Shown: positions 9,382 through 17,778 of the stretch, piece after piece
Position numbering within the stretch: position 1 is the first letter of the stretch
How the letters are laid out: the number at the start of each line of letters is the position of its first letter
DNA from: Xylanimonas cellulosilytica DSM 15894
GTDB lineage: Bacteria > Actinomycetota > Actinomycetes > Actinomycetales > Cellulomonadaceae
Length of the DNA: 64,000 nucleotides
Assembly: GCF_000024965.1 (NCBI RefSeq)
Contig: NC_013530.1
Location: forward strand, 1,054,001 to 1,118,000
Direction: 5' to 3'
Notes under the pieces: generated by a model
What the model saw: only the letters and a program-made list of their open reading frames with translations
Told to the model about the DNA's origin: nothing
The model's database searches: none
Made by a program: the position numbers and the translations under genes

Positions 9382-11216
9382 CAGTACTTCCGCTCCATCG
9401 GCTCGTAGCGGGTCTGGGTCACGGGCTTGGAGCCGAGCACGACCTTGTAGCCGTCCAGGTTCTCCACGTGGTCGAAGTAGCCCTCGACGTGTCCGTCGGC
9501 GACGTCGGAGGCCGACGGCGGACGGCGGTACGCCATCGTGTGCAGCATGTAGTTGACGTCGTCGCGGCTGGGGAAGTCCTCGCGGTAGTGACCGCCGCGG
9601 GACTCCTTGCGGTTGAGCGCGGCGAGCACCGTGACCTCGGCGATGTCGAGCAGGAAGCCCAGCTCGATCGCCTCGAGCAGGTCGGTGTTGAAGAGCTTGC
9701 CCTTGTCCTGCACCGAGACGTTGCGGTACCGCTTCTGCAGGTCCTTGATGGTCGCCATCGCCTCGGACAGCGACTCCGCGGTGCGGAACACCTGGGCGTT
9801 GGCGTCCATGGTCTGCTGCAGGGCCTGGCGGATGTCCGCGACGCGCTCGCCGTCGGGCCGCGAGCGCATGTCCTCGAGCTGGGCGACGACGGCCGCCGCC
9901 GGGTTCTCGGGCAGCGGCTTGTGGGCGTCCACCGTGGCGGCGTAGGCGGCCGCGGCACGGCCGGCGCGCTTGCCGAACACGTTGATGTCGAGCAGCGAGT
10001 TGGTGCCCAGGCGGTTGGAGCCGTGCACCGACACGCACGCGACCTCGCCGGCGGCGTACAGGCCGCGCACCACGTTGTGGCCGTCGCGCAGCACCTCGCC
10101 CTGCACGTTGGTGGGCACGCCGCCCATGGCGTAGTGCGCCGTCGGGTACACGGGGACGGGCTCGGTGTACGGCTCGACGCCGAGGTAGGTGCGCGCGAAC
10201 TCGGTGATGTCCGGGAGCTTGGCGTCGATGTGCGCCGGCTCCAGGTGGGTCAGGTCGAGCAGCACGTAGTCCTTGTCGGGGCCCGCACCGCGGCCCTCTC
10301 GCACCTCGTTGGCCATCGACCGGGCGACGATGTCGCGCGGCGCGAGGTCCTTGATGGTGGGGGCGTAGCGCTCCATGAAGCGCTCGCCGTCGGCGTTGCG
10401 CAGGATGCCGCCCTCGCCGCGGGCGGCCTCGGACAGGAGGATGCCGAGGCCGGCGAGGCCGGTCGGGTGGAACTGGAAGAACTCCATGTCCTCCAGCGGC
10501 AGGCCGCGGCGGTAGGCGAGCGCCATGCCGTCGCCCGTGAGGGTGTGGGCGTTCGACGTCGTCTTGAAGATCTTCCCCGCGCCGCCGGTGGCGAAGATGA
10601 TCGCCTTGGCCTGGAACACGTGGAGCTCGCCCGACGCGAGGTCGTAGGCGACGACGCCGGTGGCGTTGACGTCAGCGTCGTCCGCGAGCTCCTCGGTGGT
10701 GAGGTCGTGGTCCGTGAGCAGGTCGAGGACGTAGAACTCGTTGTAGAACTCGACGTCCTGCTTGACGCAGTTCTGGTACAGCGTCTGCAGGATCATGTGG
10801 CCGGTGCGGTCGGCGGCGTAGCAGGCGCGGCGCACGGCGGCCTCGCCGTGGTTGCGGGTGTGGCCGCCGAACCGGCGCTGGTCGACGCGGCCCTCGGGCG
10901 TGCGGTTGAAGGGCAGGCCCATCTTCTCCAGGTCGAGGACGGCGTCGATGGCCTCCTTCGCCAGGATCTCGGCGGCGTCCTGGTCGACCAGATAGTCACC
11001 GCCCTTGACGGTGTCGAAGGTGTGCCACTCCCAGTTGTCGTCCTCGACGTTGGCGAGGGCGGCGGCCATGCCGCCCTGGGCGGCGCCGGTGTGGGAGCGC
11101 GTGGGGTAGAGCTTGGAGATGACGGCGGTGCGGGCGCCCTTCGAGGCCTCGAGCGCCGCGCGCATCCCGGCACCGCCCGCTCCGACGATGACGACGTCGT
11201 ACTGGTGTGTCTGCAT
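9381..11216 (-). CDS. sdhA: Succinate dehydrogenase flavoprotein subunit
   Basis: 611-residue catalytic subunit oxidising succinate to fumarate. The FAD-binding motif [15 protein letters not shown] lies at residues 8-22. [18 protein letters not shown] contains the histidine that binds FAD covalently, and FFQFHPTGL is the substrate-site motif. The C-terminal capping region ends [11 protein letters not shown], as is usual. A 19-base gap follows sdhD. Confidence 0.97.
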   Translation of the reverse strand: MQTHQYDVVIVGAGGAGMRAALEASKGARTAVISKLYPTRSHTGAAQGGMAAALANVEDDNWEWHTFDTVKGGDYLVDQDAAEILAKEAIDAVLDLEKMGLPFNRTPEGRVDQRRFGGHTRNHGEAAVRRACYAADRTGHMILQTLYQNCVKQDVEFYNEFYVLDLLTDHDLTTEELADDADVNATGVVAYDLASGELHVFQAKAIIFATGGAGKIFKTTSNAHTLTGDGMALAYRRGLPLEDMEFFQFHPTGLAGLGILLSEAARGEGGILRNADGERFMERYAPTIKDLAPRDIVARSMANEVREGRGAGPDKDYVLLDLTHLEPAHIDAKLPDITEFARTYLGVEPYTEPVPVYPTAHYAMGGVPTNVQGEVLRDGHNVVRGLYAAGEVACVSVHGSNRLGTNSLLDINVFGKRAGRAAAAYAATVDAHKPLPENPAAAVVAQLEDMRSRPDGERVADIRQALQQTMDANAQVFRTAESLSEAMATIKDLQKRYRNVSVQDKGKLFNTDLLEAIELGFLLDIAEVTVLAALNRKESRGGHYREDFPSRDDVNYMLHTMAYRRPPSASDVADGHVEGYFDHVENLDGYKVVLGSKPVTQTRYEPMERKY

Positions 11217-11235
11217 CAGGGAATCAGTCCTCGGG

Positions 11236-11703
11236 TCAGGCGCCGGCGGCGGGGCAGAACGACGGCAGGAGCTCGGCGGTGGCGCCGGGCGGGCACGGGT
11301 CGAACGTGAAGATCACGAGCGTGCCGAGCACGACGACGATGACGAACGCCAGGTAGAGCAGGGACTTGAGCACCAGGCGGGTGGCGTCCTTGGACGCGTA
11401 GTCGTTGACGATCGTGCGCACGCCGTTGGTGCCGTGGATCATCGCGAGCCACAGCATGAGCAGGTCCCAGATCTGCCAGAACGGGGTGGCCCACTTGCCG
11501 CCGACGAACCCGAAGTCGATCGAGTGGACGCCCTCGCCGGTCATGAGGTTGACGAACAGGTGCCCGAAGACCAGCACGAGGAGCAGCACGCCGGAGGCGC
11601 GCATGAAGATCCAGCCGTACAGCTCGAAGTTCGAGCGCGTGGTCCGCTGCCGCACGTAGGGGGCGCGGGGGTCGGCGATCAGCGCCGTGTTCTGCTGGTC
11701 CAT
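11236..11703 (-). CDS. sdhD: Succinate dehydrogenase membrane anchor subunit
   Basis: 155-residue hydrophobic anchor with three membrane helices ([55 protein letters not shown]). The histidine in the GHLFVNL helix and in MIHGTNG are the likely haem b or quinone-site residues of this family. One base separates it from the sdhC stop, so the two are coupled. Confidence 0.93.
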   Translation of the reverse strand: MDQQNTALIADPRAPYVRQRTTRSNFELYGWIFMRASGVLLLVLVFGHLFVNLMTGEGVHSIDFGFVGGKWATPFWQIWDLLMLWLAMIHGTNGVRTIVNDYASKDATRLVLKSLLYLAFVIVVVLGTLVIFTFDPCPPGATAELLPSFCPAAGA

Positions 11704-11704
11704 C

Positions 11705-12085
11705 TCAGTGGCCTCCGAACGTGTTCATCAGGTGGCGCGGCAGGAAGCCCGCCATGACCACCACGAACAGACCGAGCACGACGTAGAGCATCACGCGCTG
11801 GTACTTGGGGCCCTTGGCCCAGAAGTCGACCAGGATGATCCGCACGCCGTTGAACGCGTGGAACACCACGGCGGCCACGAGGCCTGCCTCGCCGAGGCCC
11901 ATGATCCAGTGCCGGTACGTGCCGATGATCTCGTTGTAGGCCTCCGGGGAGACCCGCACCAGCGAGGTGTCGAGCACGTGCACGAGCAGGAAGAAGAAGA
12001 TGAGGACGCCGGTCACGCGGTGCGCGACCCACGACCACATGCCTTCGCGGCCGCGGTAGAGCGTGCCGCCGGGTGCTTCAGGCAC
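11705..12085 (-). CDS. sdhC: Succinate dehydrogenase cytochrome b556 subunit
   Basis: 126-residue first gene of the sdhCDAB operon. Helices HRVTGVLIFFFLLVHVLDT, LGEAGLVAAVVFHAFNGVR and VMLYVVLGLFVVVMAGF carry the family motif HRxTG and the haem-ligating histidine region. The GTG start at 12085 is preceded by GGAGG with 8 bases of spacing, so this operon has a true leader and is not leaderless. A CRP-like site lies about 150 bases upstream. Confidence 0.93.
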   Translation of the reverse strand: MPEAPGGTLYRGREGMWSWVAHRVTGVLIFFFLLVHVLDTSLVRVSPEAYNEIIGTYRHWIMGLGEAGLVAAVVFHAFNGVRIILVDFWAKGPKYQRVMLYVVLGLFVVVMAGFLPRHLMNTFGGH

Positions 12086-12236
12086 GGTGGGGGCCTCCGG
12101 TCGGGGGACTAGTCGGGTTCCGTCGCTGCGTCACCGTCAGGGTCTCGACGACGAGTCCGGTGGCGGCGGCGATGGGGTCACTGTAATGACACCCGTCACC
12201 CCCCGGACCCGCCCTGCGCTGGGTGCACCAGGGCTT

Positions 12237-12252
12237 TGTGACCCATCCCACA
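12237..12252. promoter_or_regulatory. CRP/GlxR-like operator
   Basis: TGTGACCCATCCCACA is a 16-bp dyad differing at one half-site base from the actinobacterial CRP/GlxR consensus TGTGA-N6-TCACA. It lies in the 258-base divergent region, about 150 bases before sdhC and about 90 before manC. GlxR and mycobacterial Crp are known to control sdh genes, so sdhCDAB is the likelier target. Confidence 0.5.
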
Positions 12253-12330
12253 GGCATTGCAGACGCCTCCCCGGGTGGGCGTCAGCATCGTGGGCGGCGG
12301 GCCGCGGGTCCGGCCCGCCCGCGGCCGGAT

Positions 12331-12336
12331 TAGGCT
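12331..12336 (+). promoter_or_regulatory. Leaderless -10 box (TAGGCT) of manC
   Basis: TAGGCT ends 7 bases before ATG 12344; no ribosome-binding site is visible between them. Confidence 0.55.
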
Positions 12337-12343
12337 GCCTGCC

Positions 12344-13462
12344 ATGACGGACAGCCGTGTCATCGAGGACTTCTACGCGATCATCCCCGCCGGGGGCGCC
12401 GGCACGCGGCTGTGGCCGGTCTCCCGTCAGGGGGCGCCGAAGTTCCTGCACGACCTGACCGGCGCGGGCCGCAGCCTGCTGCAGTCGACGGTCGACCGCC
12501 TCACCCCCCAGGCCGGTGCCGACGGCATCGTGCTGGTCACCGGGGCCAAGCACGTCGCCGCATGCCGCGAACAGCTCCCGGACCTCGCCGAGGAGTCCGT
12601 CCTGGCCGAACCGCTGCCGCGCGACTCGATGGCCGCGATCGGTCTCGCCGCCGCGGTGCTCGAGCAGCGCCACGGCGACGTCGTCGTCGGGTCCTTCGCC
12701 GCCGACCAGATGGTCTCCGGCCAGGCCGCGTTCGAACAGGCGGTCCGCGAGGCCGTCGCGGCCGCGCGCGCCGGCTACGTGGTCACCATCGGCATCGCCG
12801 CGTCGCGGCCGTCGGTCGCGTTCGGGTACGTGCGCTCGGGCGAGCCGCTCGGCGTGGACGGGGCGCCGACGGCGCTGCACGTGCGCGGGTTCACCGAGAA
12901 GCCCGACGCCGCCACGGCCCGCGAGTACCTGACCAGCGGCGAGTACCGCTGGAACGCCGGCATCTTCGTGGCCCGCACCTCGGTGCTGCTGGGCCACCTG
13001 CGTGAGCAGCGACCCGCGCTGCACGACGGCCTGCGCGAGATCGCCGCCGCGTGGGACACCCCGGAGCGGGAGGCGGTCCTGGCCCGCGTGTGGCCCGGCC
13101 TGGAGAAGATCGCCATCGACCACGCCGTCGCCGAGCCGGTGGCCGCGCGGGGCGGCGTCGCCGTCGTCCCCGGCACGTTCGGCTGGGACGACGTCGGCGA
13201 CTTCAACTCGCTGGCCGCCCTGCTGCCCAGCCTCGACGCGGGGGACAAGGTCGCGGGCGTCGCGAGCGACGTGGTGCGCATCGAGACGGCAGGCAACGTC
13301 GTCGTGCCGCAGTCGGGCCGCGTGGTCGCGCTGCTGGGTGTCGACGACCTCGTCGTCGTCGACACGCCCGACGCGCTGCTGGTCACCTCACGCTCCCGCG
13401 CGCAGCAGGTCAAGTCGCTCGTCGACGCGCTGCGCGAGCGTGGGCTGGACGAGCTGCTGTGA
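12344..13462 (+). CDS. manC: Mannose-1-phosphate guanylyltransferase
   Basis: 372-residue cytoplasmic nucleotidyltransferase making GDP-mannose from mannose 1-phosphate and GTP. The NTP-binding motif IIPAGGAGTRLWPVSRQGAPK is at about residues 13-33. FTEKPD is the sugar-phosphate signature, and WNAGIFVAR and FGWDDVGDFN complete the family pattern. It lacks the fused isomerase domain of type II enzymes. GDP-mannose would feed glycan or lipid mannosylation. The start is fixed by the leaderless -10 box. The stop overlaps the next GTG. Confidence 0.93.
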   Translation: MTDSRVIEDFYAIIPAGGAGTRLWPVSRQGAPKFLHDLTGAGRSLLQSTVDRLTPQAGADGIVLVTGAKHVAACREQLPDLAEESVLAEPLPRDSMAAIGLAAAVLEQRHGDVVVGSFAADQMVSGQAAFEQAVREAVAAARAGYVVTIGIAASRPSVAFGYVRSGEPLGVDGAPTALHVRGFTEKPDAATAREYLTSGEYRWNAGIFVARTSVLLGHLREQRPALHDGLREIAAAWDTPEREAVLARVWPGLEKIAIDHAVAEPVAARGGVAVVPGTFGWDDVGDFNSLAALLPSLDAGDKVAGVASDVVRIETAGNVVVPQSGRVVALLGVDDLVVVDTPDALLVTSRSRAQQVKSLVDALRERGLDELL

Positions 13463-14724
13463 CCCGATCCGAGACGGCCCGGCCGGACGTGGCACGGCCG
13501 GACGCACGACCCGCGGGGACCGGCGCGACCGCCGCGCTCGTCGAACGCACCGCGCAGGCGCTCGACGCCGAGCTGGTGGCCTTCCGCCGCGACCTGCACG
13601 CCCACCCGGAGGTCTCCCGCGCCGAGGTGCGCACGACGGCGGTGGTCGTCGACCGGCTGCGCGCCGCTGGGCTCGACCCGCGACCCCTGCTGGTCACCGG
13701 CGCCTTCTGCGACGTCGGCCCCGAGCGCGGGCCCGACGGCGAACGGCTGCCGCGGCTGGGACTGCGCGCCGACCTGGACGCGCTGCCCGTCGAGGACCGG
13801 TGCGAGTGCGAGTGGCGCTCGACGGCGCCGAACGTCGCGCACGCCTGCGGGCACGACCTGCACACCACCGTCGTGCTCGGTGCGGGCCTGGTGCTCGCGG
13901 ACCTGCACGAGCGCGGGCTGCTCGCCCGCCCCGTGCGCCTGATCTTCCAGCCGGCCGAGGAGGTGCAGCCGGGCGGCGCGCACGACGTGCTCGGCCAGGG
14001 CGTGCTCGACGGCGTCGACCGCGTGGTCGCGCTGCACGCCGAGCCCAAGCTCGACGTCGGGCAGATCGGCACCCGGATCGGGCCGATCACCTCGGCGTCC
14101 GACACGGTGTCCGTCACGATCACCTCCGCAGGCGGCCACACCTCCCGCCCGCACCTGACCGGCGACGTCGTCTACGCCCTCGGGCAGGTCATCACCCAGG
14201 TCCCGGCCGTGCTGGGCCGGCGGCTCGACCCCCGCTCCGGCGTCAACCTCACGTGGGGCTCGGTGCACGCCGGCGGCGTCCCCAACGCCATCCCGTCGGC
14301 CGGCACCGTCTCCGGGACGCTGCGCTGCCTCGACGTGCGCGCCTGGGAGCGCGCCGGCCAGGTGCTGCACGACGCCGTCGAGCAGGTCGTGGCGCCCTAC
14401 GACGTCGAGGTGACCGTGCACCACCAGCGCGGCGTCCCGCCGGTCGACAACGACGAAGCCGTCACGGGCGAGCTCGAGGCGGCCGCCCGCGCCGTCGTCG
14501 GCCCTTCTGGGGTCGTGCTCACCGAGCAGTCCCTCGGCGGGGAGGACTTCGCCTGGTACCTGACCAAGGTGCCGGGCGCCATGGCGCGGCTCGGCACCGG
14601 CACCCCCGGCGGGCGCCGCTACGACCTCCACCAGGGCGACCTGACGATCGACGAACGCGCCATCGGCGTCGGCGTCCGGCTGCTCGCCGGGCTGGCCGCC
14701 GGGGTGCTCCACGAGCCCGACTGA
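13459..14724 (+). CDS. M20 family amidohydrolase (AmiB1-like)
   Basis: 421-residue metal-dependent amidohydrolase. It shows FRRDLHAHPEVS, ADLDALPVED, HACGHDLHTTVVLGAG (metal ligands) and FQPAEEVQPGGAHDVL (catalytic glutamates), then the dimerisation domain and a closing LGGEDFAWYL motif. This is the IAA-Leu hydrolase/hippuricase group of M20D peptidases. The natural substrate is unknown. An amiB1 homologue near deoD and pmmB in mycobacteria (Rv3306c) supports the assignment. GTG 13459 overlaps the manC stop. Confidence 0.88.
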   Translation: MTRSETARPDVARPDARPAGTGATAALVERTAQALDAELVAFRRDLHAHPEVSRAEVRTTAVVVDRLRAAGLDPRPLLVTGAFCDVGPERGPDGERLPRLGLRADLDALPVEDRCECEWRSTAPNVAHACGHDLHTTVVLGAGLVLADLHERGLLARPVRLIFQPAEEVQPGGAHDVLGQGVLDGVDRVVALHAEPKLDVGQIGTRIGPITSASDTVSVTITSAGGHTSRPHLTGDVVYALGQVITQVPAVLGRRLDPRSGVNLTWGSVHAGGVPNAIPSAGTVSGTLRCLDVRAWERAGQVLHDAVEQVVAPYDVEVTVHHQRGVPPVDNDEAVTGELEAAARAVVGPSGVVLTEQSLGGEDFAWYLTKVPGAMARLGTGTPGGRRYDLHQGDLTIDERAIGVGVRLLAGLAAGVLHEPD

Positions 14725-14808
14725 CCACGTTCGATCGACGCGGTTGCGATTGGGTCACGGCCAGGGGTTTCTGGCGCGACATCCGGGTGCGGCCCGTCGC
14801 CCCGCCAC

Positions 14809-14814
14809 TAGGCT
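14809..14814 (+). promoter_or_regulatory. -10 box (TAGGCT) of the nucleoside importer operon
   Basis: TAGGCT stands 9 bases before an in-frame ATG (14824) and 75 before the preferred GTG start. Transcription from here gives a leader of about 70 bases containing the AGGAG site of the lipoprotein gene. Confidence 0.45.
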
Positions 14815-14889
14815 CGGGGCATCATGCGCCGGGCGCGCCCGAACACCTGTGGTGCGGCCGGCTCAGACTCTGATCGACAGGAGATCACG

Positions 14890-15972
14890 GTGAAGAGAGC
14901 GACCAAGTTCGCTGCGCTCGCGGGCGCTACCGCGCTGCTGCTCAGCGCGTGCGGGCAGGCCCCCGACGAGAACGGCGCCACCGGCGACGGCGAGAACGTC
15001 GACTTCAAGGCCTGCATGGTCTCGGACGAGGGCGGCTGGGACGACCAGTCGTTCAACCAGTCCGGCCACGAGGGCCTGATGCGGGCAGCGGACGAGCTCG
15101 GTGTCACGCCGATCGCCGTCGAGTCGCAGGCCGAGACGGACTTCGGCCCGAACGTCGACAACCTCGTCCAGCAGGGGTGCAACCTCATCATCGGCGTCGG
15201 GTTCAAGCTCGAGGAGGCCATCCAGGAGGCCGCCGAGGCGAACCCGGACATCAACTTCGCGCTGATCGACTCGTCCTTCACCGACGAGGACTTCAACCCG
15301 GTCACGATCGACAACGCCAAGCCGATCCTGTTCAACACCTCCGAGGCGGCGTTCCTCGCCGGCTTCCTCGCCGCGGGCATGACTGAGACCGGCACCGTCG
15401 CCACCTTCGGCGGCCTGCAGATCCCGTCGGTCTCGATCTTCATGGACGGCTTCTACGACGGCGTCCAGCAGTTCAACGAGGACAACGACGCCGACGTCAC
15501 GGTGCTCGGCTGGGACAAGGCGGCTCAGACCGGCTCGTTCACCGGCGACTTCTCGAACCAGGCCAACGGCCAGAACCTCACCCAGGGCTTCATCGACCAG
15601 GGTGCCGACATCATCATGCCGGTCGCCGGTCCGGTCGGCCTCGGTGCCGCCGCTGCCGCCTCCGACGCGGGCAAGCGGCTCATCTGGGTCGACGCCGACG
15701 GGTTCCTCACCACCGAGCACGGCGACCTCATGATCACCTCGGTGATGAAGCAGATCGGTGCCGCCGTGTTCGACGTCATCGACGCCGCCGCGGCCGGCAA
15801 CTTCTCGCCGGAGCCGTACGTCGGCACGCTGGAGAACGAGGGCGTCGGGCTCGCGCCGTTCCACGACTTCGAGGGCGAGGTGCCCGCGGAGCTGGTCGAG
15901 CAGCTCGACGCCTACAAGGCGAAGATCATCTCGGGCGAGCTCGTCATCGAGTCGCCGAGCTCACCGAAGTGA
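14890..15972 (+). CDS. BMP/PnrA family nucleoside-binding lipoprotein
   Basis: 360-residue substrate-binding lipoprotein of a nucleoside ABC importer. A short signal peptide (VKRATKFAALAGATALLLSAC) ends in the lipobox LLSAC, so the mature protein is anchored outside the membrane at that cysteine. The basic membrane protein domain includes GGWDDQSFNQSGHEGL and GVGFKLEEAIQEAA, as in the purine nucleoside receptor PnrA. GTG 14890 is preceded by AGGAG; ATG 14824 is in frame but would add 22 residues before the signal peptide. A strong hairpin follows, before the ATPase gene. Confidence 0.92.
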   Translation: MKRATKFAALAGATALLLSACGQAPDENGATGDGENVDFKACMVSDEGGWDDQSFNQSGHEGLMRAADELGVTPIAVESQAETDFGPNVDNLVQQGCNLIIGVGFKLEEAIQEAAEANPDINFALIDSSFTDEDFNPVTIDNAKPILFNTSEAAFLAGFLAAGMTETGTVATFGGLQIPSVSIFMDGFYDGVQQFNEDNDADVTVLGWDKAAQTGSFTGDFSNQANGQNLTQGFIDQGADIIMPVAGPVGLGAAAAASDAGKRLIWVDADGFLTTEHGDLMITSVMKQIGAAVFDVIDAAAAGNFSPEPYVGTLENEGVGLAPFHDFEGEVPAELVEQLDAYKAKIISGELVIESPSSPK

Positions 15973-16001
15973 CCCGTCGCGCCGCCTGGGCGGCGTGACC
16001 C

Positions 16002-16041
16002 ACGGGCGGTCCGGGTGCCGACGAGCACCCGGGCCGCCCGT
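16002..16041. terminator. Hairpin between lipoprotein and ABC ATPase genes
   Basis: A 17-bp stem (16002-16018 with 16025-16041) contains a single G-T type mismatch and a 6-base loop. It could terminate most transcripts after the lipoprotein gene, giving more binding protein than transporter. Confidence 0.6.
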
Positions 16042-16109
16042 CGCCGTCCCGGCGCCGGTTCCCCGGCTCGTTCCGGTGGCCGTTCCGCGGGCGACAGCGA
16101 CGCGACACG

Positions 16110-16115
16110 TACCCT
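16110..16115 (+). promoter_or_regulatory. Leaderless -10 box (TACCCT) before a small upstream ORF
   Basis: TACCCT ends 7 bases before GTG 16123, which opens a 6-codon frame. This would provide a second promoter for the transporter genes after the hairpin. Confidence 0.4.
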
Positions 16116-16122
16116 GGTTGAC

Positions 16123-16143
16123 GTGCTCGGACGCCCGTTGTGA
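16123..16143 (+). CDS. Possible 6-residue leaderless upstream ORF (MLGRPL)
   Basis: GTG 16123 to TGA 16141-16143 encodes six residues. It is placed 7 bases behind TACCCT and ends 30 bases before the GTG start of the ABC ATPase. It resembles the 8-codon frame ahead of the LOG gene. Evidence is spacing only, and a reading frame this short can arise by chance. Confidence 0.28.
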   Translation: MLGRPL

Positions 16144-16173
16144 GGTTCGATGGTCTCGACGAGGAGGCTGCTG

Positions 16174-17778
16174 GTGAAGCTTGAGCTGCGCGGGATCACG
16201 AAGGTGTTCGGGTCCCTGGTCGCGAACGACCACATCGACCTGGTGATCGAGCCGGGCGAGATCCACGCCCTGCTGGGCGAGAACGGCGCCGGCAAGAGCA
16301 CGTTGATGAACGTGCTGTACGGCCTCTACGACCCCGACGGCGGAGAGATCCTCGTCGACGACCGCCCCGTGACGTTCCACGGCCCGGGCGACGCGATGGC
16401 CGCCGGCATCGGCATGGTCCACCAGCACTTCATGCTCGTCCCGGTGTTCACCGTGGCGGAGAACGTCGCGCTGGGCCACGAGCCGCTCCAGGGCGGCGGC
16501 ATCATCGACGCCCGCAAGGCCCGTGCACTGGTCAAGGAGATCTCCGACCGGTTCGCGTTCGAGGTCGACCCCGACGCCCTGGTCGAGGACCTGCCCGTCG
16601 GCGTGCAGCAGCGTGTCGAGATCATCAAGGCGCTCTCGCGCGACGCCCGCGTGCTCATCCTCGACGAGCCGACGGCGGTGCTCACCCCCCAGGAGACCGA
16701 CGAGCTCATCGCGATCATGCGCCAGCTCAAGGAGGCGGGGACCTCCATCGTCTTCATCACCCACAAGCTGCGCGAGGTGCGCGCCGTCGCCGACAAGATC
16801 ACGGTGATCCGCCGCGGCAAGGTGGTCGGCACGGCCGACCCGTCGGCACCGGAGACCGAGCTGGCCTCGCTCATGGTCGGCCGCTCGGTGTCGCTGGGCG
16901 TCGACAGGTCCGTGGCGGAGCCGGGGGAGTCGACGCTGCAGATCCGCGGGCTGACCGTCGTCGACGCCGTGGGCAACGCCGTCGTCGACGCCGTCGACCT
17001 CGACGTGCGGCGCGGCGAGATCCTCGTCGTCGCCGGGGTGCAGGGCAACGGGCAGACCGAGCTCACCGAGGCGATCCTCGGGCTGGAGAAGCCGGTGGCC
17101 GGCTCCATCACCCTCGACGGTCAGGAGCTCGTCGGGCTCGGCGTCGCCGGCGCGCTCGCGGCCGGGATCGGCTACGTCCCCGAGGATCGCAGCACCGACG
17201 GCATCATCGGCACGTTCTCCGTGGAGGAGAACCTGGTGCTCGACATGTTCCACTCGCCGCCGTTCTCCCGCCGGGGCGCGCTCGACAGGGCGAAGATCCG
17301 CGAGAACGCGGAGCAGCGCATCGTCGAGTTCGACGTGCGCACCCAGAGCGTGACCGCCGGAGCGGGCACGCTGTCCGGCGGTAACCAGCAGAAGGTGGTG
17401 CTCGCGCGCGAGATGTCCCGGCCGTTGCGCCTGCTCATCGCCTCGCAGCCCACCCGCGGTCTCGACGTCGGGTCCATCGAGTTCGTGCACAAACGGGTGG
17501 TCCAGGAGCGGGACCAGGGCACACCCGTGATCATCGTGTCGACCGAGCTCGACGAGGTGCTCGCCCTCGGCGACCGCATCGCGGTCATGTACCGCGGCCG
17601 CATCGTCGGCATCGTCCCCGGCGGGACGGACCGCGACGTCCTCGGCCTCATGATGGCCGGTGTGCCCCTGGAGGAGGCCGTGCCGCAGGCGGCCGAGCAC
17701 CACACGACGCTGGGCGAGGCGGACCTGTCGGCGCCGCCGCTCGTCCAGCCCCGCCACCTCGAGGAGGGCCTCTCGTGA
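16174..17778 (+). CDS. Nucleoside ABC transporter, duplicated ATP-binding protein
   Basis: 534-residue ATPase with two ABC domains, as in RbsA/YufO transporters. Domain 1 has the Walker A GENGAGKSTLM, the Q-loop MVHQHFMLVP, the signature-like LPVGVQQRVEI and the Walker B VLILDEPTAVL. Domain 2 has a degenerate Walker A (GVQGNGQTELTEAI), the signature LSGGNQQKVVLAREM and an altered Walker B (LLIASQPTRGLD), so probably only one site is fully active. GTG 16174 is chosen because GAGGAGG (16161-16167) sits 6 bases upstream; ATG 16150 would add 8 residues. The stop overlaps the first permease. Confidence 0.93.
   Translation: MKLELRGITKVFGSLVANDHIDLVIEPGEIHALLGENGAGKSTLMNVLYGLYDPDGGEILVDDRPVTFHGPGDAMAAGIGMVHQHFMLVPVFTVAENVALGHEPLQGGGIIDARKARALVKEISDRFAFEVDPDALVEDLPVGVQQRVEIIKALSRDARVLILDEPTAVLTPQETDELIAIMRQLKEAGTSIVFITHKLREVRAVADKITVIRRGKVVGTADPSAPETELASLMVGRSVSLGVDRSVAEPGESTLQIRGLTVVDAVGNAVVDAVDLDVRRGEILVVAGVQGNGQTELTEAILGLEKPVAGSITLDGQELVGLGVAGALAAGIGYVPEDRSTDGIIGTFSVEENLVLDMFHSPPFSRRGALDRAKIRENAEQRIVEFDVRTQSVTAGAGTLSGGNQQKVVLAREMSRPLRLLIASQPTRGLDVGSIEFVHKRVVQERDQGTPVIIVSTELDEVLALGDRIAVMYRGRIVGIVPGGTDRDVLGLMMAGVPLEEAVPQAAEHHTTLGEADLSAPPLVQPRHLEEGLS

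Noticed and set aside
14824-14889. ATG 14824 as start of the nucleoside-binding lipoprotein
   Set aside because: It would put 22 hydrophilic residues before the signal peptide. GTG 14890 has AGGAG upstream and gives a standard lipoprotein N-terminus.
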